Notes: generated by a model not told the origin, from the sequence alone. A stretch of DNA of 64,000 nt from Tissierellia bacterium (GCA_012518035.1 JAAYTL010000118.1:1-64000), one strand, 5' to 3'; shown: positions 26,383 through 35,256, numbered from the stretch's first letter. Numbers and translations: made by a program.

Positions 26383-27063
26383 AAATTCGTAGGATTCTCC
26401 AATTTCCAAAATCTTAGTATCAGAATATTTGTTCTGAGTCTTGAAGTCATTTGGGTCTGCCTTGATTAATGGGAAGGTATCATAATGCATTGGAATTACA
26501 AGCTTTGGCTTAATAAATTCAGTTGCAATAACAGCATCATCTATATCCATTGTAAAGTTGCCACCTATTGGTAGCAGGGCCACATCTATGTTTTCAGCTT
26601 CTAAGAGTTTCATATCCATGGTCAAACCCGTGTCACCAGCATGATAGATCTTCTTATTGTTTACCTCAATTACGAAACCACAGGGATTACCCCCATACAG
26701 CATACCATCCTCAGTAGGAATTCCGGAACCATGAAGGGCAGGTGTTAACTTTACAACTCCGAAATCAAACTTATACCTACCACCTATATGCATAGAATGA
26801 GTATTTAGGCCCATACCTGATAGATAATTAGAGATCTCTGCATTGGCAATTACCAGTGCATCATTTGATTTGGCTAACTCTAAAGTATCCCCTAAGTGGT
26901 CTCCATGACCATGACTTACAAAAATATGTGTTAAGTCCCTAATATCTTCTAACTTAATATTAGATAGGGAGTTTCCTGTAATATAGGGGTCGATTATAGC
27001 CTTAAATCCTTCTTCTTCAACTACAAAAGCTGAATGACCAAGATAGGTCAATTTCATCTTCAT
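26380..27063 (-). CDS. UPF0173 metal-dependent hydrolase (MBL fold)
   Basis: Metallo-beta-lactamase-fold protein of 227 residues. Metal ligands are visible in FVSHGHGDHLGD (HxHxDH), the histidine of LHGSG, YHAGDTGLT and the final VIPMHYDTFP. This fits the UPF0173 group, whose substrate is unsettled. It has no signal peptide. AGGAGAGGTGA precedes the ATG at 27063; a second ATG two codons later is also possible. It seems to be a single-gene transcript between terminators. Confidence 0.9.
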   Translation of the reverse strand: MKMKLTYLGHSAFVVEEEGFKAIIDPYITGNSLSNIKLEDIRDLTHIFVSHGHGDHLGDTLELAKSNDALVIANAEISNYLSGMGLNTHSMHIGGRYKFDFGVVKLTPALHGSGIPTEDGMLYGGNPCGFVIEVNNKKIYHAGDTGLTMDMKLLEAENIDVALLPIGGNFTMDIDDAVIATEFIKPKLVIPMHYDTFPLIKADPNDFKTQNKYSDTKILEIGESYEF

Positions 27064-27114
27064 TCACCTCTCCTTTATATACTTACCCAAATCAATTGAA
27101 ATACAACAAAGGAT

Positions 27115-27185
27115 AAGAAGCAAGCCTAAGGTATAGGTCTTATAATATAGCATACTGTCTAATAAAATATTAGGCAAAGCTTCTT
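27115..27185 (-). terminator. Possible long-loop hairpin after glutaminase
   Basis: AAGAAGC with GCCTAA on one side pairs with TTAGGC and GCTTCTT on the other, with a loop of about 40 bases and no long T-tract. It begins just after the glutaminase stop, so a terminator is plausible but weakly supported. Confidence 0.45.
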
Positions 27186-27186
27186 A

Positions 27187-28101
27187 CTAAAAGATTCTCA
27201 AATCAAATTCCTCGGATATTGATTTCAGTATCCCTAATCCCGCAATGGAATTACCATTCTCATCCAAAGGTGGGCTGAATACACCTATACCCAGTTTATT
27301 TGGAACAACAGCTAAGATTCCACCACCTACTCCCGATTTTGACGGAATCCCAACCTCTACAGCATATTGACCGCTATAGTTATACATTCCTGAAGTTACC
27401 ATAATTCCAAGTAATATGGAACTTAAGCTATTTGGACTTGACTTACCGTAATCATCCAATCCCCTGCATCCATTGGCTAAAAAGGCTGCTATATTTCCTA
27501 AATCTTCAGCATCCACCTCAATTGAACATTGTTTAAAGTAGGCGTCTAAAATTTCTTCCACATCTCCATCTAAGATGCCCCTGGCCCTCATAAGGTTGGC
27601 TATAGCACGATTTTTGTCACCTGTAGCCTTTTCAGATTGGTAGACCTCTTCGTTATAAATAATGTTAGGGTTATTAGTCATTATTCTAGTTAACTCCAAT
27701 ATCCTCTGGAACTTCTCATCACCTGAGCCATGAACCAAGGAAGTAGTAAGTATGGCACCAGCATTTATCATAGGATTTGCCGGCTTAGTAATATGAGGTA
27801 AGTCCAACTTATAGAGCGTATTAAAGGGTTCATCTGTCCCCTCATAACCTACCCTCCCAAACACATAATCTTGTCCCTTGTCCATAACAGCCCGCATCAA
27901 GGTAATTACCTTTGAAATACTCTGGATAGTAAACTTAATAGAAGTGTCTCCAGCCGTGGTTATAGTTCCATCTAGGTCAACTAGGCAAACCCCAATATGG
28001 TTGGGATTTGCTTTTGCTAGGGCTGGGATATAGTCAGCTACCTTCCCCTCTTTTAAGAGATATCTGTTTTTCTCAACTATGTCTGTCAGTACTTTTTCCA
28101 T
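27187..28101 (-). CDS. glsA: Glutaminase A
   Basis: Hydrolyses glutamine to glutamate and ammonia in the cytoplasm. The serine-dependent beta-lactamase-like fold is supported by the SxxK motif S61-x-x-K64 (IQSISKV), NPMINAGAI, the glutamate/asparagine region ATGDKNRAIANLMR and the glycine loop SGVGGGILAVVP. The length of 304 residues is typical. The ATG at 28101 is preferred because AGGAGGCGAGGTT precedes it; an upstream ATG at 28119 would overlap both that site and the rluA stop. It follows the pseudouridine synthase by 14 bases. Confidence 0.93.
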   Translation of the reverse strand: MEKVLTDIVEKNRYLLKEGKVADYIPALAKANPNHIGVCLVDLDGTITTAGDTSIKFTIQSISKVITLMRAVMDKGQDYVFGRVGYEGTDEPFNTLYKLDLPHITKPANPMINAGAILTTSLVHGSGDEKFQRILELTRIMTNNPNIIYNEEVYQSEKATGDKNRAIANLMRARGILDGDVEEILDAYFKQCSIEVDAEDLGNIAAFLANGCRGLDDYGKSSPNSLSSILLGIMVTSGMYNYSGQYAVEVGIPSKSGVGGGILAVVPNKLGIGVFSPPLDENGNSIAGLGILKSISEEFDLRIF

Positions 28102-28115
28102 AACCTCGCCTCCTA

Positions 28116-29084
28116 TCATATAAATAAATCCTGTTCAATCTTTAAGTATTCCTCACTCGGTCTGGTCTCAAAGATCTTACCATTCAAATATTCAAGGTCC
28201 TCCCTTAATCCTTGAAGCTCTATCTTATAGCCATGAAGCCATTGGCTGGTTAAACCATAATTATCTTTAAATCTTTTGTTTACATTTTTATCTCCATACT
28301 TACCATCACCTATAATGGGAAAACCTAAAGTTGAAAGTTGACTTCTTATTTGATGGGTCCTCCCGGTAATTAGCTCGATTTCCAGTAAGGTGTAACCATC
28401 AGAGTATTTTAATGGCTTAACATTGGTGACAATAAGCTTTGCACCATCCTTGTTCTGTTGACTAATCTTAACCCTATTATTACTTTTATCCTTTATAAGG
28501 TAGGCCTCAACCCTAACCTCATCCTTAAATCTACCCTTTACAATAGTCTTATAGAAGGTCCTAATATACCTATTCCTAATCGCCTCATTAATCTTCTTTA
28601 AACTATCATAACTCTTGGCTCCTATTATAAGTCCAGACGTATTTCTATCCAATCTATTACATATAGAAGGTTTAAAGGTCCTATTATCTTCAGGTTTGTA
28701 GTCCCCCTTTTCGATTAGGTAATTAATCATTCCATCAGCTATATTGTCATCATTTGGATTGCCTGCTCCATGGGACAAGATGCCTACTTTCTTGTTAATC
28801 AAGATGATATTCCTATCTTCGTAGACAATGTCTAGTTTTAGATGTGATTTTATATGTTCTCTTGTTCCAAGGAATTTTTCAATTGTCTCATCTGACAAAA
28901 AGAGTTGGATCCGATCACCTGCATATATAATCATTTCTGGTGTGGCTTTTTTCCCGTTAACCTTGATATTTTTCTTTCTTATCATTTTGAATATGAAATT
29001 CCTAGGAGCCCTTTCAAGATATTTCTGCAAAAATCTATCTAGTCTTTGTTCATTTTCATTTTTTTGGATAATTATTTCCTTCAA
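28116..29084 (-). CDS. RluA-family pseudouridine synthase
   Basis: Converts uridine to pseudouridine in rRNA or tRNA. An S4-like RNA-binding segment occupies about residues 10-75 (RLDRFLQKYL to VNGKKATPEM). The catalytic domain contains the active-site aspartate in CNRLDRNTSGL and the conserved ending GRTHQIRSQLSTLGFPIIGD. The layout is that of the RluC/RluD group; the exact target cannot be deduced. The start is a TTG at 29084 with AAAGGTGG upstream. It leads a two-gene operon with glutaminase. Confidence 0.92.
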   Translation of the reverse strand: MKEIIIQKNENEQRLDRFLQKYLERAPRNFIFKMIRKKNIKVNGKKATPEMIIYAGDRIQLFLSDETIEKFLGTREHIKSHLKLDIVYEDRNIILINKKVGILSHGAGNPNDDNIADGMINYLIEKGDYKPEDNRTFKPSICNRLDRNTSGLIIGAKSYDSLKKINEAIRNRYIRTFYKTIVKGRFKDEVRVEAYLIKDKSNNRVKISQQNKDGAKLIVTNVKPLKYSDGYTLLEIELITGRTHQIRSQLSTLGFPIIGDGKYGDKNVNKRFKDNYGLTSQWLHGYKIELQGLREDLEYLNGKIFETRPSEEYLKIEQDLFI

Positions 29085-29172
29085 TTTATACCACCTTTAA
29101 TATTACTTGTGCTATAATTATAATATACTATTGGACAAAATGAAACTTTTACAAGATAAATGGGGTGAGCTT

Positions 29173-29712
29173 GTGCAAAGCTTTTTTGAAAGATTAAAGG
29201 ATTTTATATATGAATCAATGGATTACATACTTATACTAGCTATTATAGTTGCTGTTGTCTCCTTAATAGGATGGAGATTGGATATATTATTTAACGATGA
29301 CGCAGTCGCAAAATCACCACCTGTTGTTTCCGACGAAACAAATGGTTGGACTGATGAAGAGGATGATGATATTGGAGATTCCAATCCTGACCCAACAACA
29401 AATGAAGATGAAGAACCTACAGGTGAAGAAACTGATGTGGCAGACAATCCAGATGTAGATACACCAGATGATACATCCGATAATACACCTGATGACACTC
29501 CTGATACTATTACCATAAATATTCCAGATGGAACCCTACCATCCGGCATTGGTAGTATACTTGAATCAAATGGGTTAATTGAAAGCAAGAATGAATTCGT
29601 ATTAAGGGCCCAATCCTTAGGCCTAGATAGGAAACTTAAAGCTGGTACCTTTAGAATTAAAACCAATAGCTCCCTTGATGAAATAATTAAGATACTAGCA
29701 CAAGGGAATTAA
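29173..29712 (+). CDS. Membrane protein with acidic linker and MltG-like LysM-type domain
   Basis: A membrane helix (YILILAIIVAVVSLIGW) is followed by an acidic, proline/threonine-rich low-complexity linker and a C-terminal domain of about 65 residues (IPDGTLPSGIGSILESNGLI through LKAGTFRIKTNSSLDEIIKI). That domain resembles the LysM-like subdomain of MltG/YceG, but the catalytic transglycosylase domain is missing, so enzymatic activity is unlikely. The GTG at 29173 follows GGGGTGAG; ATG at 29140 is an alternative. It stands alone, divergent from rluA and convergent with the next gene across a strong terminator. A wall-binding or regulatory role is a guess. Confidence 0.7.
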   Translation: MQSFFERLKDFIYESMDYILILAIIVAVVSLIGWRLDILFNDDAVAKSPPVVSDETNGWTDEEDDDIGDSNPDPTTNEDEEPTGEETDVADNPDVDTPDDTSDNTPDDTPDTITINIPDGTLPSGIGSILESNGLIESKNEFVLRAQSLGLDRKLKAGTFRIKTNSSLDEIIKILAQGN

Positions 29713-29728
29713 TTTAAATAAGCACGTA

Positions 29729-29757
29729 AAAAGCGATGGTGTCACACCATCGCTTTT
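29729..29757. terminator. Bidirectional terminator, perfect 13-bp stem
   Basis: AAAAGCGATGGTG and CACCATCGCTTTT pair perfectly around a TCA loop between two convergent genes; A and T ends allow termination in both directions. Confidence 0.92.
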
Positions 29758-30307
29758 AGTATGTCTCGTTTATGTAATCATCTATTAGGGATACCTTCTT
29801 TTCTTCAATAAACACCTTCTCTTCTCTTAGGATTTCTAATAGCCATGTGGCTTTTGAATGAAAGATTGCTTCTTTATAATCCAAGAGTACGATTTCGTAA
29901 AGCTTATCCCTTAAGGATTTAGATTCCATCTTCACAAAGTAGGCTTCTACACCCTTAAACTCTATGAGCTTGAGTAGTGAAAGGGCAGCCCTATCCTTCT
30001 CATGATAATAGTTATTACCTTTGTTTAGATAATATGAATAATACCTCTGATGCTTTCTAGTATTCTTGATTTCCTTTGCTAGCATGGTATAGTATTTTGC
30101 TAGGACATTATAGTATTGGTAGTTAAACATACCTTTTTCATAGCTATCAACCCTTAAGAAGGGTTTAAGATTCGATTTTCTAACTAAATCAAAATTCTGC
30201 TCCAAAAACTCCCTTTTAGATAGATCTCCATTGGCGTATTGCATAATCAGAGACGACCTGCAATCAAAAAAGCGTTCAAAAGCGGTCTTTCTTCTATTAA
30301 TTATCAA
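29756..30307 (-). CDS. Conserved hypothetical protein (possibly DUF6648)
   Basis: Soluble, mostly helical 183-residue protein rich in tyrosine, lysine and arginine, for example FNYQYYNVLAKYYTMLAKE and RYYSYYLNKGNNYYHEKD. I recall similar uncharacterised clostridial proteins (perhaps DUF6648), but I am not sure of the family and no catalytic motif is visible. The likely start is a TTG at 30307 with GGGTG seven bases upstream. It follows the rsuA-type gene by about 40 bases on the same strand. Confidence 0.6.
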   Translation of the reverse strand: MIINRRKTAFERFFDCRSSLIMQYANGDLSKREFLEQNFDLVRKSNLKPFLRVDSYEKGMFNYQYYNVLAKYYTMLAKEIKNTRKHQRYYSYYLNKGNNYYHEKDRAALSLLKLIEFKGVEAYFVKMESKSLRDKLYEIVLLDYKEAIFHSKATWLLEILREEKVFIEEKKVSLIDDYINETY

Positions 30308-30347
30308 AATTATACACCCATTCTAATACAATATTATAATCATTATA

Positions 30348-31085
30348 TCATACTTCTATAGTTTTTAATAAGGTTATTTCTTCTTCAGTAAGCTCCCTAA
30401 ATTGCCCAGGTTCTAATTTATCATCTAGCTTCAAAGGACCCATGGAAATCCTTTTTAAGTAGACAACCCGAGTAGAAATGCTTTCAAACATCCTCTTAAC
30501 TTGATGATATTTCCCTTCCTGAATGGTTATATATACCTTTGATATGACATCGGATTCAACTATTTCCAGCTCAGCCGGTAGAGTTTGATAACCATCGTCT
30601 AATACCAGTCCATTCCAAAATCTCTCTTTATAGGATTCATCTATGTACCCTGCAACTTCAGCATAGTAGACCTTGTCTACTCCTTTTTTGGGTGAAAGCA
30701 GCCTATGGGCTAATTGTCCATCATTTGTAATGAGTAATAGACCCTCGGTATCCTTGTCCAGCCTTCCAGCAGGAAATGGCTTATAGACTAGGTATTCATC
30801 AGGCAGCAAGTCTATGACAGTCTTGTTTGATGGGTCATTAGTAGATGAGACCAACCCTTTAGGCTTGTTCATCATCAAATATATAAATCTCCTATAATTG
30901 ATTTCCATATTATTGAATTCAATTCTATCCTTATAAGGGTCTAGTTTTAAACTATTGTCATTTATGATTTCTCCATTTACCTTTACAAGACCCCTTTTTA
31001 TATATGCTTTAACTTGCTTTCTGCTTCCAAATCCCATATTAGAAATAAGTTTATCTATTCTTTCAAGTTTTTTCAAACCTCCCAC
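30348..31085 (-). CDS. RsuA/RluB-family pseudouridine synthase
   Basis: N-terminal S4 RNA-binding domain (RIDKLISNMGFGSRKQVKAY, VKVNGEII) and a catalytic domain with the active-site aspartate in FPAGRLDKDTEGLLL and the conserved KYHQVKRMF. It would modify one uridine of ribosomal RNA, most probably of the RsuA (16S) type. The listed start is a GTG at 31085 with TAGGTAG upstream; a TTG at 31076 is less likely because GGGAGG lies too close to it. No terminator separates it from the downstream hypothetical gene. Confidence 0.9.
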   Translation of the reverse strand: MGGLKKLERIDKLISNMGFGSRKQVKAYIKRGLVKVNGEIINDNSLKLDPYKDRIEFNNMEINYRRFIYLMMNKPKGLVSSTNDPSNKTVIDLLPDEYLVYKPFPAGRLDKDTEGLLLITNDGQLAHRLLSPKKGVDKVYYAEVAGYIDESYKERFWNGLVLDDGYQTLPAELEIVESDVISKVYITIQEGKYHQVKRMFESISTRVVYLKRISMGPLKLDDKLEPGQFRELTEEEITLLKTIEV

Positions 31086-31172
31086 CTACCTATGATTATC
31101 ATATTGAATAAATAAAAGTAAAATGTAAAAACTAAATATAATTAATAATTAATCTTGAAAGGAGAAATATTG

Positions 31173-31349
31173 ATGCATAATGAAAAAATAACTGAAGGTG
31201 TGAAATGTGTCGTTAATACTTGTCATTACTACAAATCAGGAGATTTATGTACAGCAGGTAAAATTGAAATAAAACCTAGGAATGCAAAATCAGTTGATGA
31301 AACAGACTGTGGTACTTACGTCAATGAGAATGAAATGAGGTTGAATTAG
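31173..31349 (+). CDS. DUF1540 small cysteine-rich protein
   Basis: 58-residue protein with four or more cysteines in the DUF1540 pattern: VKCVVNTCHYYKSGDLCTAG, then ETDCGTYV. Small DUF1540 proteins are common in Clostridia and are thought to bind a metal through these cysteines; function unknown. The ATG at 31173 has AAAGGAG upstream at good spacing; an in-frame TTG at 31155 would precede that site. It is transcribed alone, divergent from the rsuA-type gene. Confidence 0.82.
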   Translation: MHNEKITEGVKCVVNTCHYYKSGDLCTAGKIEIKPRNAKSVDETDCGTYVNENEMRLN

Positions 31350-31350
31350 A

Positions 31351-31378
31351 AATAATGCAGGGAAGGCCCTGCATTATT
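31351..31378. terminator. Perfect hairpin after the DUF1540 gene
   Basis: AATAATGCAGGG and CCCTGCATTATT form a 12-bp stem with an AAGG loop between convergent genes. T-tracts are short on both sides, but position favours a terminator. Confidence 0.75.
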
Positions 31379-31406
31379 CATATACACTATTAAATCTAAT
31401 AAATCT

Positions 31407-31829
31407 CTATAGTTCTAATTCAATACAATGCTCTTTTAATTCATCAGGCATATCCTTCAATCTATAATCAACATTGATATAAAATTGTGTACCATATTTC
31501 TCCTTAATCAATGTAAGTCGATCTAATAAGTCCTTTAAATCATCTATGCTTAGATTTATTACCTTATATATAGAATCTACATATATTTTCTCTAAATCAT
31601 AATCCATACCTATAGTTCCACACAAAAAGCCATAGAAAGATTCAACACTATCAATATTGAATTCCATGGCATTTATCAATCTAACATTATAATTTAATGT
31701 AAAGATATGGTCATCATCCACATCAATAAAGGCAATATTACCATTACCCTCTTTCATGTCCTTATTGGCATTGTCTATTAGCCATTTGGTTTTACCTGCA
31801 CCCTTTTCGCCTAAAATAAACTTGCACAT
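31407..31829 (-). CDS. Small P-loop protein, function unknown
   Basis: 140-residue protein that begins with a Walker A motif (FILGEKGAGKT) and has a hydrophobic strand ending in acidic residues (IAFIDVDDD) that could serve as Walker B. No further NTPase domain is recognisable, and the family is unknown to me beyond being an ATP/GTP-binding P-loop protein. AAAGGTGGGGG precedes the ATG. It follows the radical SAM gene by 38 bases. Confidence 0.68.
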   Translation of the reverse strand: MCKFILGEKGAGKTKWLIDNANKDMKEGNGNIAFIDVDDDHIFTLNYNVRLINAMEFNIDSVESFYGFLCGTIGMDYDLEKIYVDSIYKVINLSIDDLKDLLDRLTLIKEKYGTQFYINVDYRLKDMPDELKEHCIELEL

Positions 31830-31867
31830 AATAAACCCCCACCTTTCTTTTTATTGGTCTTATTTAA

Positions 31868-32824
31868 TTAATCATTTAAACTTTTTAAGGCTTTACCATT
31901 CAAATAATTGAATTTAATTCCCTGATATGTCCCTCTTTCCTTCATTAAGGAGATTATTTCATCCCTAATTTTCCACCAAGACTCTTGCCAATTAACAAAC
32001 AAGGTATTTTCCTCTGGTGCCCTACCAATTATCCTTTGGACTATAATCTCAGGATCTAAATTTTCTAAAAAGGTGATTACCCTCTCTAAATATTCAGTCT
32101 TAGTAATCATGGCAATTTCTTTATTTTTATATTGGTTTGCCATAGCTGTTCCTTCCACTATATAGAGAGAATGAAGTTTAACTTCTTCTACTTTTAAGGC
32201 AGAAATAATTCTAGCATTTTCCACTACATCTACCATATCATCCCAAGGGAGATTAAGTATTAAATGTGTACATATTCTGAGTCCACTACTTTTAATTCTC
32301 AAGACTGCATCGATAAACTCAGCTAGGGAATGTCCCCTATTTATCTTTTTTAGGCTATGATAATTAACTGTTTGTAAACCTAGTTCTATAGTAATTTCTA
32401 AATCATGTTGTTCTTTTATCTCTTTTAGAAACAAGAGGTATTTTTCATTAATGCAATCAGGTCTTGTAGATATGGATATACCTACTATATCCTTTCCTAT
32501 TGCCTGGGTGATATAGTCCTTGAACTCATCCAATGGTAAATAGGTATTTGAGAAGCTTTGGAAATATGCTATAAACTTCTTAGCCTTGTATCTCTTTCTA
32601 ATATAGGCCATATTTCTTGAAATTTGCTCCTCTACTGATAATTGGTTAGGTAGATTTTCGAAGGATCCTCCCTCTTCTCCACAAAAGGTACAACCTCCGT
32701 AACCTATGCACCCATCCCTGTTTGGGCAAGTCAATGGTAAACTAATAGGCAGCTTGTAAACCTTTTCACCAAACCTATTATTTAAGTAGTCAGAATAAGT
32801 TCTATAAACATCTATTTGATTCAA
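31868..32824 (-). CDS. TIGR01212-family radical SAM protein (YtqA-like)
   Basis: The N-terminal cysteine cluster CPNRDGCIGYGGCTFC is the spaced [4Fe-4S] motif of the TIGR01212/YtqA group, followed by the radical SAM barrel with ISISTRPDCIN, ITIELGLQTVN and HLILNLPWDD. The length of 318 residues is usual. Substrate and biological role are not established for the family. The start is a TTG at 32824 with AGGAG eight bases upstream. It is preceded by a terminator and followed by the P-loop gene. Confidence 0.9.
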   Translation of the reverse strand: MNQIDVYRTYSDYLNNRFGEKVYKLPISLPLTCPNRDGCIGYGGCTFCGEEGGSFENLPNQLSVEEQISRNMAYIRKRYKAKKFIAYFQSFSNTYLPLDEFKDYITQAIGKDIVGISISTRPDCINEKYLLFLKEIKEQHDLEITIELGLQTVNYHSLKKINRGHSLAEFIDAVLRIKSSGLRICTHLILNLPWDDMVDVVENARIISALKVEEVKLHSLYIVEGTAMANQYKNKEIAMITKTEYLERVITFLENLDPEIIVQRIIGRAPEENTLFVNWQESWWKIRDEIISLMKERGTYQGIKFNYLNGKALKSLND

Positions 32825-32925
32825 CTGCTCAACTCCTATACTATCAAAAAGCTTGTCCTTATGAAGATACCCATTTTAGTTATTAAACTAACAAATTATA
32901 CTGACAATGCTGATGGGTTTATGAT

Positions 32926-32962
32926 AAGAAAGTACCTTGCATCAGCAAAGTACTTTCTTAAA
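32926..32962 (-). terminator. Intrinsic terminator after the DUF1292 gene
   Basis: AAGAAAGTAC and GTACTTTCTT form a 10-bp stem with an inner TTGC/GCAA pair, close after the DUF1292 stop on the minus strand. Confidence 0.78.
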
Positions 32963-32964
32963 TT

Positions 32965-33297
32965 TTATTCAGTATCCTCTAAATCATCAAATTCATCAGC
33001 AAATAACTCATAGTAAGCCTCTGCTGCTAGGTCAAATTCTTCATCATCTTCGATTGGTGTGATTTCAAAACCTTCCTCATCTTCTTCATAATTAAATAAT
33101 AAGATTTCTTCGTCTTCAATCGCTAATAAGGCCATATAAGACTTATCTTCAACTTCATAAGTCCCAATAATGCCACATTCTACCTCTGTACCATCATCTA
33201 AGGTTAAGGTAATTATCTCCAAATCTTCATCGTGATCATGTCCGCAATCACATGAATGGTCATGTTGGTGCTCAAAATCAGGATTTTCTCTGTTCAT
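32965..33297 (-). CDS. DUF1292 protein with a His/Asp/Cys-rich N-terminus
   Basis: 110-residue acidic protein. Residues about 30-100 match DUF1292 (ITLTLDDGTEVECGIIG, YMALLAIEDEEILLFNY, FDLAAEAYYELFAD). The first 28 residues contain a metal-ligand-like run, EHQHDHSCDCGHDHDEDL. Related proteins in Firmicutes lie beside yrrK/yqgF; here it stands alone. Role unknown, metal binding by the tail is inferred. TTTGGAGGAAAAGAT precedes the ATG. Confidence 0.85.
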   Translation of the reverse strand: MNRENPDFEHQHDHSCDCGHDHDEDLEIITLTLDDGTEVECGIIGTYEVEDKSYMALLAIEDEEILLFNYEEDEEGFEITPIEDDEEFDLAAEAYYELFADEFDDLEDTE

Positions 33298-33395
33298 ATC
33301 TTTTCCTCCAAATCATTATTGACTATGTTCTTATAATATCCTATTTTAAAGATAAAGTACATAGGAATATTTGATTATTTTAAATTCTTGTAAGT

Positions 33396-34739
33396 TTAGG
33401 CCTCCACATTTTGTAAATACTCCTGGCCAAATACATCTACTAATCTTATTATTGCTTTTTTAGTCTTAAGTAATTTTACCCTTAGGTTAGTATCTATTAT
33501 TAGCCTATTGCTTGTTCTTGATTCATCATATTTGATTATTATTTCATTTTCACACTCCATATAACCAATACCGATATAATCTACAAGGGATAATGAGTTG
33601 GTCTCAAGTATTCTTTCTAATCTTAATCTTTCACTATCACTTAAATCTAACTTATGAATATCAATTATATATCCCTTAAACTTAAAACTATAGGTAATAT
33701 AGTCCTTGTCCTCCTTGGTGGTTAAATCATAGATTAGTCTATTTTCCCATACAAAATCATCGGAATTCATGATTATATATTGGCTAGTTCCTATCTCCGC
33801 TAATCTCTTCCGCATTATAACAGTTGATATATCTCCTAGATCTGCACTGACCCATCTTCTATTGTTCTTCTCTGCTACTACAGATGTAGTTCCGCTTCCA
33901 CTAAAGAAGTCAGCCACTATAGAGCCTTCCCTTGATGAGGACAAAATGATTCGTTCTAATAAGGCCTCTGGCTTCTGGGTCCTATAGCCTACCCTTTCCT
34001 TGGATGTACGCCCAACCATATCTATTTGCCATATATCCTTTAAATTCACAAGGGTATACCAACCCAAGTCATCCTCATATTCTTTCACGTTCTTAAACCT
34101 ATAGGGCTTAAAACCCCTATTATAAGATTTCTCCTTCTGTGGATTGAAGATGTAATCCTTGGTCTTTGTATAAAGCAAAATATTATCATGTTTTCTAGAA
34201 AAATATTTATTACTAGTGCCTCCTGATTTATATGCCCAGATTATCTCATTAATAAAATTATCACTACCGAATATACAATCCATAATTATTTTAACATAAT
34301 GTACCACTCTAAAATCCAAATGCACATATATACTACCCTGGTCTGATAGCAAGTCTCTCATTAAAAATAATCTTAGGGTGAGCATCTCTAAATATTGACT
34401 TATACCCTGCTCCCAAGTATCCTTATAGCCGATTATTTCTATAGCCTGTCTACTATCCTTATCTAGTACCTCTATACGATGAGTATAGTTTGCCCTTGTA
34501 AAAAATGGGGGGTCTATATAAATTAAATCAATTTTACCCTTATATCCCTTTGTCAACAAATCCAACATGGCATTTAGATTGTCGTCTTTATATAAGAGAT
34601 TGTCCTCTATAAAATCATCTAAAGGCTTAATTCTTTCTAAATTAAACCTAAGCTTCTGATCTTTAATAATATCTTTCAGTTTTAGCCTAGCATTCTCAAT
34701 AATCTCAGGTATTTGCCTAATTATATCAATTTCTTTCAT
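33396..34739 (-). CDS. Orphan beta-class adenine/cytosine-N4 DNA methyltransferase
   Basis: S-adenosylmethionine-dependent DNA methyltransferase of 447 residues. The catalytic motif IV DPPF (LIYIDPPFFTR) precedes motif I (VADFFSGSGTT), the order of beta-class N6-adenine or N4-cytosine enzymes, with RTQKPEALLERII ahead of motif I as in type III Mod and solitary enzymes. The final 110 residues after motif I are unrecognised and could take part in target recognition. No restriction endonuclease, helicase or specificity gene is adjacent; neighbours are msrA and a DUF4153 gene. An epigenetic role is possible, but the target sequence is unknown. Confidence 0.88.
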   Translation of the reverse strand: MKEIDIIRQIPEIIENARLKLKDIIKDQKLRFNLERIKPLDDFIEDNLLYKDDNLNAMLDLLTKGYKGKIDLIYIDPPFFTRANYTHRIEVLDKDSRQAIEIIGYKDTWEQGISQYLEMLTLRLFLMRDLLSDQGSIYVHLDFRVVHYVKIIMDCIFGSDNFINEIIWAYKSGGTSNKYFSRKHDNILLYTKTKDYIFNPQKEKSYNRGFKPYRFKNVKEYEDDLGWYTLVNLKDIWQIDMVGRTSKERVGYRTQKPEALLERIILSSSREGSIVADFFSGSGTTSVVAEKNNRRWVSADLGDISTVIMRKRLAEIGTSQYIIMNSDDFVWENRLIYDLTTKEDKDYITYSFKFKGYIIDIHKLDLSDSERLRLERILETNSLSLVDYIGIGYMECENEIIIKYDESRTSNRLIIDTNLRVKLLKTKKAIIRLVDVFGQEYLQNVEA

Positions 34740-34779
34740 GGCTATCCCCCCATAAATATGAAGGTCACTAAATTACCAG

Positions 34780-35256
34780 TTATTTACTCATATCAATATG
34801 ACAATATCCATTGGGGGTCTTCTTAAGGTAGTCTTGGTGGTATTCTTCAGCAGAATAGAACACCGATAAAGGCATTATCTCAGTAACAATCTTCTTATCA
34901 TACTTACTTTTTTGATCTTCTAAGGTCTTATTAATTATAGGTAAATCACTTCTATCAACATAGTAAATGCCAGTCCTATACTGGGTCCCAATATCTCCAC
35001 CCTGTCTATTTAACAGGGTTGGATCGATTATCCTCCAAAATCTATTTAAGAGATCTTCCAGTGAAATAACCCTTTCATCGTATTTTATATAGGTGGTTTC
35101 AACATGGCCGGTCTCACCTGTACATACCTCTTCATATGTGGGGTTGTTCTTATGTCCATTAGCATATCCCACTTCTGTATCAACAACTCCCTCTATTCTG
35201 GACATGTATTCCTCTACGCCCCAAAAGCAACCACCAGCCAAATATATCTCCTTCAT
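34780..35256 (-). CDS. msrA: Peptide methionine sulfoxide reductase A
   Basis: Repairs methionine-S-sulfoxide in proteins using the nucleophile C10 in [12 protein letters not shown]. Other family features are [31 protein letters not shown] and [13 protein letters not shown] resolving cysteine is present near the C-terminus in [10 protein letters not shown]. Length 158 residues, no MsrB fusion. AAGGGATGATTTT precedes the ATG. It follows the DUF4153 gene by 19 bases and precedes the methyltransferase by 40, suggesting one transcript. Confidence 0.95.
   Translation of the reverse strand: MKEIYLAGGCFWGVEEYMSRIEGVVDTEVGYANGHKNNPTYEEVCTGETGHVETTYIKYDERVISLEDLLNRFWRIIDPTLLNRQGGDIGTQYRTGIYYVDRSDLPIINKTLEDQKSKYDKKIVTEIMPLSVFYSAEEYHQDYLKKTPNGYCHIDMSK

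Noticed and set aside
29223-29666. Antisense serine-rich open frame of 147 codons opposite the MltG-like gene.
   Set aside because: It is a shadow of the acidic repeat coding region, has no ribosome site and shows no protein-like pattern.
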